Source: Caldithrix sp. (lineage in GTDB: Bacteria; KSB1; UBA2214; DYKH01). From it: DNA of 12,094 nucleotides. Both the position numbers and the translations under genes were made by a program. The notes under the pieces are model-generated. The model was not told the origin of the DNA. It made no database searches and saw only the letters and a list, made by a program, of their open reading frames with translations. Shown here piece after piece: positions 6,723 through 12,094 of the stretch; within the stretch, counting starts at the first letter, position 1; each line of letters begins with the position of its first letter. The stretch is from the NCBI GenBank assembly GCA_020722685.1, contig DYKH01000151.1:1-12094 (forward strand), in the 5' to 3' direction.

Positions 6723-6734
6723 GAACGCTCGTTC
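6723..6734. promoter_or_regulatory. GAACN4GTTC dyad (LexA/DinR-like half-site spacing)
   Basis: GAACGCTCGTTC is a perfect 5-bp inverted repeat with a two-base centre and fits the core of the LexA box used in Gram-positive-type SOS systems. No SOS gene is adjacent and one such core is expected by chance every few windows of this size, so the call is weak. Confidence 0.15.
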
Positions 6735-6955
6735 GCAATATACAAAAAAGGATTTATCTTTATCAAGAAAATAATTGCCCTAGCTACCGCGAAATTTGCC
6801 GAGGTCTCTATCTACCAAGGCTGTCAGGAAGAAGAACTGTAGCCAACCACAAAGGCTAAGAGAAAGTCAAAAAAATTTCGGTCAAAATGATTTGCCGGAT
6901 GAATCCGAAAACCGCACCGCCACATTTCATCGCCCTTCCCCCGGTTGCCTTGGGC

Positions 6956-6984
6956 TTGACACTGAGGATTAGATTTACTAACTT
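6956..6984 (+). promoter_or_regulatory. Possible promoter of the malic enzyme gene
   Basis: A perfect -35 hexamer TTGACA at 6956-6961, about 100 bases before the start codon. The region 17 bases on reads TAACTT, a poor -10, with TACTAA slightly nearer. Only the -35 is convincing. Confidence 0.25.
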
Positions 6985-7063
6985 GAGCCGCAGAAAACAA
7001 ACAAGGCAGTACGAGCTTTTGGTGTCGCCACGCTGCCAAAAATACTTTTGGGAAGGAGAATCT

Positions 7064-8791
7064 ATGCTGAGCTATTCAAAGCGAATCGATCCGTTTACCC
7101 GCGAAGAGTACGTGGAAGTTCCCTTCAAAGGGCATTTTCTAACAGAGCATCCCATCTACAATAAGGGAACCGCTTTCCCTGAAGAAGAGCGGCATGCTCT
7201 CGACCTCTGCGGGCTGTTCCCCGAGCAAGTCTTCACCTTGGAGCTGCAAAAGCAGCGAACCTACGACAGCTTTCGCGCCAAGCCGGATGATCTGGAAAAG
7301 TACATTTACCTGCTCGCGTTACAAGACCGCAACGAGACGCTGTACTACGCCTTGCTCTTGGATCATCTGGCGGAAATGCTACCGATTGTGTACACGCCCA
7401 CCGTCGGCAAAGCCTGCCAACAATTTAGTCATCTATTCCGCCGCTCGCGCGGACTTTACGTCAGCGCCAAAAACATACAGCACGTGGAAAAGATTCTATC
7501 CAACGCACCCTTTTCCAACGTTTCCCTCATCGTCGTCACCGATGGAGAGCGGATTTTGGGATTAGGCGACTTGGGCGCCAACGGTATGGGCATCCCCATC
7601 GGCAAGATCAGCCTGTACGTCGCTGCTGCCGGCCTGCATCCCGCATACTGCTTGCCGGTGCTGATGGACATGGGTACCAACAATGAGCAATTGCTCAATG
7701 ATCCGCTCTACATCGGACTGAAGCAACGACGATTGACCGGTAACGCCTATGACGAGGTCATCGAACGCTTTGTCACTGCGGTGCGCCGGGCGTTCCCCAA
7801 TTGTCTACTGCAATGGGAGGACTTTGGCAAGAACAATGCCTTCCGCATGCTGGAGAGGTATCGCGAGCGCATCTGTTCCTTCAATGACGACATTCAAGGC
7901 ACCGGCTCGGTGGCCGCCGCCGTAATTTTTTCCGCAATGAAAATAAAAAAACAACAACTCAGCGACCAACGCTTTGTGATGTTTGGCCAGGGCCAGGCCG
8001 GCCTCGGTATCGCCAGGCAGCTTATGACCTGCCTGATCGCGGAAGGTTTGACTGAGCAGGAAGCCAAAGATCGCATCTTTGGAATCGACAAAGACGGGCT
8101 GCTGATGGAAGGCATGCAGGTCAGCGATGAGCAGCGCGCGTTCCTGAAGAGCAGGAACATCGTTGCCGGCTGGAAACTGGAGAACCCCAATCGGATTGGC
8201 CTCTTGGATACCGTTCGCAACGCCCAGGCCACGGTGCTGATCGGTGTGACCGGTCAGAGCGGCGCCTTTACTGACGAGGTTATCGCGCAAATGGCCGCAA
8301 ACTGTGAGCTGCCGGTCATCATGCCGCTTTCCAATCCCACGGCAAAAGCCGAATGCACGCCGGAAGCCGCCTTGAAGGCAGCGAATGGAAATTGCCTGAT
8401 CGCCACGGGCAGTCCCTTCCCGCCGGTTTGGGTCAATGGGCAACAAAGAGTGATCTCGCAGTGCAACAATCTCTACATCTTCCCCGGCGTTGGCTTGGGC
8501 GCCTTGGTGGCAGGTACTCCCAAAGTTACCGACCAGATGTTCATGGCGGCTTCGGCGGCTCTCAGCGATTTGGTCCCGGAAGCGGATCTGAAAGCCGGGC
8601 GCTTGTTGCCGGCAGTGGAGAAAATTCGCCACGTGTCGGCGCAGGTAGCGCTGGCCGTTGCCAAAGAAGCGCGGGAAAGCGGATTGGGGGTGCGCACCAG
8701 CGATGAACAGTTGCTAAAGATGATCACCGCGGCAATGTGGGAGCCCAAATACCTCCCCTACCGATACGTAAAACCGGAGACGGCCTTTTAG
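7064..8791 (+). CDS. maeA: NAD-dependent malic enzyme (malate to pyruvate and CO2)
   Basis: A 575-residue cytosolic enzyme that oxidatively decarboxylates L-malate to pyruvate, close to the usual length of bacterial MaeA. I chose ATG 7064 because GGAAGGAG ends six bases before it and homology starts there. Catalytic landmarks: the YTPTVG motif with Tyr110 (general acid), GANGMGIPIGKISLY with Lys181 (general base), metal ligands Glu252-Asp253 and Asp276 in the NDDIQGT motif, the dinucleotide loop FGQGQAGLG at about 307-315, and near the end SPFPPV and QCNNLYIFPGVGLG. An acidic residue at the end of the next strand (GIDKDGLL) suits NAD over NADP. The loop GQGQAG departs from the common GAGSAG/GAGAAG form. 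It is monocistronic, closed by a strong terminator. The enzyme family is certain; cofactor preference is inferred. Confidence 0.95.
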   Translation: MLSYSKRIDPFTREEYVEVPFKGHFLTEHPIYNKGTAFPEEERHALDLCGLFPEQVFTLELQKQRTYDSFRAKPDDLEKYIYLLALQDRNETLYYALLLDHLAEMLPIVYTPTVGKACQQFSHLFRRSRGLYVSAKNIQHVEKILSNAPFSNVSLIVVTDGERILGLGDLGANGMGIPIGKISLYVAAAGLHPAYCLPVLMDMGTNNEQLLNDPLYIGLKQRRLTGNAYDEVIERFVTAVRRAFPNCLLQWEDFGKNNAFRMLERYRERICSFNDDIQGTGSVAAAVIFSAMKIKKQQLSDQRFVMFGQGQAGLGIARQLMTCLIAEGLTEQEAKDRIFGIDKDGLLMEGMQVSDEQRAFLKSRNIVAGWKLENPNRIGLLDTVRNAQATVLIGVTGQSGAFTDEVIAQMAANCELPVIMPLSNPTAKAECTPEAALKAANGNCLIATGSPFPPVWVNGQQRVISQCNNLYIFPGVGLGALVAGTPKVTDQMFMAASAALSDLVPEADLKAGRLLPAVEKIRHVSAQVALAVAKEARESGLGVRTSDEQLLKMITAAMWEPKYLPYRYVKPETAF

Positions 8792-8837
8792 CGGTTCGCT
8801 GTTTACCGGCTACCTTCCATAGCTTTAATGGAGCAAA

Positions 8838-8871
8838 AAAAGAGACGCAAGAAAATTCTTGCGTCTCTTTT
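8838..8871. terminator. Bidirectional intrinsic terminator
   Basis: A 16-bp perfect stem (8838-8853 with 8856-8871; core AGAGACGCAAGAA) closes a tiny loop and is flanked by an A-run on the left and a T-run on the right. It therefore works as an intrinsic terminator on both strands. It sits between the convergent malic enzyme and the epimerase-like gene, 46 bases past the former's stop and 36 past the latter's. Confidence 0.9.
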
Positions 8872-8907
8872 CGATTTGCAGCGGAGCGGTTATGTCGTTC
8901 GCAAAGC

Positions 8908-9900
8908 TCATCCACCCTCTTGCCGCCAGGCGTTGATCACTCGCTCAAACACGTCATCCGTCATGGGATCGATTTGCATTCTGTTTGGATCTTGCCTGAA
9001 CCATGCCATGGCTTCTTCCATGCCTTGGCGAAAACTCTTCCGGCAAGCAAAGTCCGGCACGGCCCGCTTGATCTTGGCATTGTCAAAGACGCCGTGCTCA
9101 GCTTTGTCGCCCTTCAGCTTGCCGATCATGGCGGGGACAACTTGACCGATAAAATCGCTGGGGATGCGCAAAATCTCCGGCTGCTTGATGCCGGCAGCGC
9201 GGCACACCTCGGCATAGATTTGATTCCAGGTCAGCACCTCATCGCTGGTGATGTGAAAGACCTCGCCAATGGCGGCATCGTTCCCGACTAACCCGGCCAG
9301 ACCAACGGCAAAATCGGTAGCGGCAGTCAGCGTCCAAAGATTTTGTCCGTCATCGTGGACAAAAACCGGCTTGCCTTGTTCCAAACGGGCGACCATCGTA
9401 TAATCGGCGCTGTTGACCGTGTTGGGAATCCAGCGGTGGCAATAGGTGTGCGAGGGACGAATGATCGTCGCCGGAAAACGGCTGTCAGCAAAGCGCGACA
9501 GCAGCCATTGCTCGCATGCCAGCTTGTTTTGTGCGTATTCGGAAAATCGATTGCCCACCGGAGATTCCTCGGTCAAGGGCAGCTTGACGTGCGGCTTGGC
9601 ATAAACCGTCGCAGAGCTGATAAAGATGTATTGCTGGATTTTCCCGGCGAACAGTTCATAATCCAATTCGATTTCCGAGATGTGATAGCCGAGGAAATTG
9701 ATGACCACGTCAATCGGGTGATTTTGCAACAGCCGGCGCATTGCCAATGGATCCCAGCGATCAGCCGTCAGGCTGGTGTATCCCGGCGGCACAGGATTTC
9801 GCCCGCGCGTCAAAACCGATATACGATGTCCCCGTTGGTGCAAAAGCGCGGCGCAGTCCGTGGAAATGTTGCCGGTCCCGCCGATGAAGAGAATGTTCAT
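8908..9900 (-). CDS. NAD-dependent epimerase/dehydratase, extended SDR family
   Basis: A 330-residue extended short-chain dehydrogenase/reductase of the nucleoside-sugar epimerase type. The Rossmann start is at residue 3 with GGTGNIS at 7-13 (canonical form GGTGxIG). A strand ends in VINFLGYH near 66-73, FISSATVY at 93-100 supplies the active-site Ser/Thr, and Tyr122-x3-Lys126 (YAQNK) is the catalytic pair. IIRPSHTY at about 145-152 and a DNLW-like GQNLWTL stretch near 184-190 are typical of the substrate half. Start ATG 9900-9898, with AGAAGG about eight bases upstream. Its stop is close to the shared terminator, and it lies 84 bases after the peptidase gene, so the two may be co-transcribed. 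Specific substrate unknown; no sugar-pathway neighbours to guide it. Confidence 0.88.
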   Translation of the reverse strand: MNILFIGGTGNISTDCAALLHQRGHRISVLTRGRNPVPPGYTSLTADRWDPLAMRRLLQNHPIDVVINFLGYHISEIELDYELFAGKIQQYIFISSATVYAKPHVKLPLTEESPVGNRFSEYAQNKLACEQWLLSRFADSRFPATIIRPSHTYCHRWIPNTVNSADYTMVARLEQGKPVFVHDDGQNLWTLTAATDFAVGLAGLVGNDAAIGEVFHITSDEVLTWNQIYAEVCRAAGIKQPEILRIPSDFIGQVVPAMIGKLKGDKAEHGVFDNAKIKRAVPDFACRKSFRQGMEEAMAWFRQDPNRMQIDPMTDDVFERVINAWRQEGG

Positions 9901-9984
9901 TGTTCTAACCTTCTTATGCTTTCTTCCTCTTCAGCACTACTCATACAGGTTGACCACGAAGCAGTGCCAAAAAAGCGTGAACGG

Positions 9985-12094
9985 CTAATAGGGCAGCGTT
10001 GCTTCGGCGCCAAAACCCGGTCCCAACAAGATGGCATTGATCAAAAGCTTGCCGGAGCCATGAAAGTAAGCTCGAAAGTATGGTTCGTCAGCAAACAGGA
10101 TGATTTGTCCTTTGCCCAACCGTTCTTGAGTTGCGAAGGCGGTATTCGCCCAGCGATCGCGCGCCTCCGGCCATAGCAAACCGGACAAGCGCAGATGATT
10201 TCGATCCGCCAGTCGCGCCGGAATCTTGACCGGCTCTTTGGCCAAATACGCATGCGTCGTGCCCAGCATGATGGGAACTCGGCTGCTCATACCGAAAGTC
10301 AGCCAATGTTCCTCGTCCAAGTTTGCTTGCAAGATGGCGCCTTGGGGACTGAAACGTTGCAGCCAGGTGTCCCATTCCGCCATTTCCTTCTTGTCCATTT
10401 TGGGAGCGCTGTCGTCTTTCTTCTCTTTTGGCGGCGGCAAAGTCGCATCCGTTTTATCCGCCTGACGCGACCAAAGAGAAAGACTGTCCACCTTGACGGC
10501 TTCGGCGCGCGATACCAGCGCAAGATAGGAGGCGTAAACATCCAGCTTGTCCAGCACCTGGTGACGCATCCGGACTTGACTGAGCTTGGAGCTGGAATCC
10601 GCAGCGAAAGCGGCTGCTGAACCGATGGCGACAAGCGTACCGCCACTTTCGATCCAGTGGCGCAATTTTTCCATTCCCGGCTTGCCGAACAAGGATTGCA
10701 TGTTTTGTGGCGCCTGATAAACCGGCGGCATAATGAGAACATTGTAAGGCGCCAGATCTGCCCCGGACAACCGGTTGGCGTCCAGGACGGAATAACGCAT
10801 TTTCATCTCGTTATCCAGCAGATACCACAAGGGGCCAAATCCACTGGGGCTCACGGGAGAATTGGCGAGGATCGCCACCTTGGGCTTCTGCAAGAGTCGG
10901 AATTTGCCGCTGCCCAAATCCGGACCTTCATCGACCAAGCCCGTGTCCACGCCTCGCACCTGAAGCTGAAGCGTCTCGGACACGTGCGATAGGTCTTTGG
11001 TCAATCCTGCCGGATTGTTTGCGAGGAACAGCACCATGCTTCCACGTGCAAATGACTTACCTTGCAGCTTGAACGGCTTTTCAGCGGCATACACGTTGTA
11101 GCCCTTGTCCAGCAGGAAGGCCAGAGCCAATGGCGCCTGGTCCTGATCATAGTCGATCACAAAGGCGTATTTCGCAGCGGCATTTTCTACTCTTCCGGAT
11201 AGGGGTTCCAGCGTGGAGACAGGATGTACCTTTGCTTTGGGGAGTTGGCGGCACCAATAGGCATCCACCCCATAAGCCATGGGCAGGCTCCAGCCCGTCA
11301 CGTCATAGATTCTGCTGCGGTTGTGCTTTTCCAACTCTTTTCTTTCGCTTTCCACAAAAGCAGTGGACAAGCGGGGATCAAAATCTAAGAAAGCGTGGAT
11401 GAGGGGATTTCGCGTCTGAGCAGTTGAAATGATGTATGTGCCTTTGGCGAAGGCCTTGGTAACAGGCTGGAGGTCCCAATAACTCTGCGCACCAGCGAGG
11501 GTAAAATCTTCATCTGCCTCCGTCATTTCGATCCCCAATTCCAGAAGATGCTCCATCATTTGCCGAACCCGCGCGCTGTGCTTGCTCGGGTCCAGAATGA
11601 AGCACTTAAACGGATCCTTTTCGTGAGCTCGTGCGGCCTGCTGCCGATCACGGAAATAGTCTTGCAGCAGCTCCTCATGGCGTCTAGCAGCCGTGGCCAA
11701 ATTGGTGATGCTGCTGGTGAAATGGTGATGCACGGTCTCCCGGTACCCCATGACCGAAGCATCCATCCGCTTGACCGACGACCCTTCGACGCCCGCTTGC
11801 TCGTACAGAATGCCCACGCCGCTCAGGAACAGCACCCAAGAGTCCTGATAACCCGGATACCACATTTCGTTCCAATCGCGGGTGTAATACTGCCAACCAT
11901 AGCGGTCGAAGGCTTTCGCCTGATCAGCGGCAAAGATCTTCCACCATTTGTGTTGATGCGCGGTCAAATTCGGATTGAACGGCTCGCGCGGCGGGGAAAA
12001 AAGGTAGGTGTCCAGCGCTCCCATTTCGTGAGAATCGATCAGCACCTGCGGATTCCACTGCAAAATGGCGTGCATACGCGCCCGCGTTTCCGCG
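9985..12094 (-). CDS. M14-family zinc carboxypeptidase with C-terminal amidotransferase-like region (5' end beyond right edge)
   Basis: 702 codons are in the window and the frame is still open at the edge: the residues before the first ATG (12075) read AETRAR, a helix normal for this family, so the true start is outside. The N-terminal part is the second half of an M14 metallopeptidase: WNPQVLIDSHEMG, whose His should be the third zinc ligand, and GVGILYEQAG with a Glu at 11800-11802 in the position of the catalytic glutamate. The first HxxE zinc pair would be off-window. After a linker comes a class I glutamine-amidotransferase-like fold: KVAILANSPVSPSGFGPLWYLL, then VLIMPPVYQ and WIESGGTLVAIGSAAAF. 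No Cys nucleophile is visible there, so it is likely a structural or binding module. Such proteins are usually secreted, but the signal peptide would be off-window. Confidence 0.85.
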   Translation of the reverse strand, partial: AETRARMHAILQWNPQVLIDSHEMGALDTYLFSPPREPFNPNLTAHQHKWWKIFAADQAKAFDRYGWQYYTRDWNEMWYPGYQDSWVLFLSGVGILYEQAGVEGSSVKRMDASVMGYRETVHHHFTSSITNLATAARRHEELLQDYFRDRQQAARAHEKDPFKCFILDPSKHSARVRQMMEHLLELGIEMTEADEDFTLAGAQSYWDLQPVTKAFAKGTYIISTAQTRNPLIHAFLDFDPRLSTAFVESERKELEKHNRSRIYDVTGWSLPMAYGVDAYWCRQLPKAKVHPVSTLEPLSGRVENAAAKYAFVIDYDQDQAPLALAFLLDKGYNVYAAEKPFKLQGKSFARGSMVLFLANNPAGLTKDLSHVSETLQLQVRGVDTGLVDEGPDLGSGKFRLLQKPKVAILANSPVSPSGFGPLWYLLDNEMKMRYSVLDANRLSGADLAPYNVLIMPPVYQAPQNMQSLFGKPGMEKLRHWIESGGTLVAIGSAAAFAADSSSKLSQVRMRHQVLDKLDVYASYLALVSRAEAVKVDSLSLWSRQADKTDATLPPPKEKKDDSAPKMDKKEMAEWDTWLQRFSPQGAILQANLDEEHWLTFGMSSRVPIMLGTTHAYLAKEPVKIPARLADRNHLRLSGLLWPEARDRWANTAFATQERLGKGQIILFADEPYFRAYFHGSGKLLINAILLGPGFGAEATLPY

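Larger units (their letters stand above)
6584..7063. other. Divergent intergenic region (480 bp)
   Basis: Lies between the permease pseudogene and the malic enzyme. A frame upstream of the malic enzyme is open back to 6887, but it has no ribosome site and its peptide does not resemble the enzyme's N-terminus, so I treat it as non-coding. On the minus strand, sequence just before the permease start ends in a short open frame with a TGA overlapping the permease ATG; this could be a scrap of a lost upstream transporter gene, but is too short to say. A GAACN4GTTC dyad and a TTGACA hexamer are listed separately. Confidence 0.45.

Noticed and set aside
6887..7063. N-terminal extension of the malic enzyme by 59 codons
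   Set aside because: The frame is open, but the only good Shine-Dalgarno (GGAAGGAG) precedes ATG 7064, and the extension does not look like the family's N-terminus.
7805..8632. 275-codon minus-strand open frame
   Set aside because: It is a shadow of the malic enzyme on the opposite strand; the plus-strand product is certain.

Overview
The window looks like chromosomal DNA from an uncultured or little-studied bacterium. Gene spacing, Shine-Dalgarno sites and an intrinsic terminator are bacterial. The nine-base CGC-N-GAG hairpin repeat, the M14 peptidase with a C-terminal amidotransferase-like part, and the mix of housekeeping genes remind me of deep-branching, mostly uncultured phyla. I cannot fix the taxonomy from 12 kb. 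Nearly every gene is on the minus strand; the malic enzyme is the only convincing plus-strand gene.

Layout. 1-2185 (minus): a SWIM zinc-finger protein, a P-loop kinase-like protein and the N-terminal 176 residues of an Ldh2-family malate/L-lactate dehydrogenase, spaced closely enough to be one transcript. 2448-4712 (minus): a type II restriction-modification module. The methyltransferase is intact. The restriction endonuclease gene, which overlaps its end by 11 bases, is split by an insertion of about 199 bp. 4831-5460 (minus): a small two-helix membrane protein of unknown role. 5675-6583 (minus): an RbsC-type sugar ABC permease broken by two frame-changing lesions, with no ATPase or binding protein beside it. 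7064-8791 (plus): an intact NAD-type malic enzyme, facing an extended short-chain dehydrogenase/epimerase at 8908-9900 (minus) across a strong bidirectional terminator. 9985 to the right edge (minus): a large M14-type metallopeptidase whose N-terminus lies outside the window.

The most informative observation is the broken restriction gene. Removing 2885-3083 plus one copy of a flanking CTAA joins two reading frames that are out of phase with each other. The result is one 303-codon protein with an endonuclease-like C-terminal half. The inserted DNA codes for nothing evident. It is built of two hairpins, one made of nine-base units in inverted orientation. The module therefore looks like a restriction system silenced by a small non-autonomous element, leaving an orphan methyltransferase. 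Together with the decayed permease this suggests ongoing loss of accessory genes. I saw no CRISPR array, tRNA, rRNA or transposase gene.
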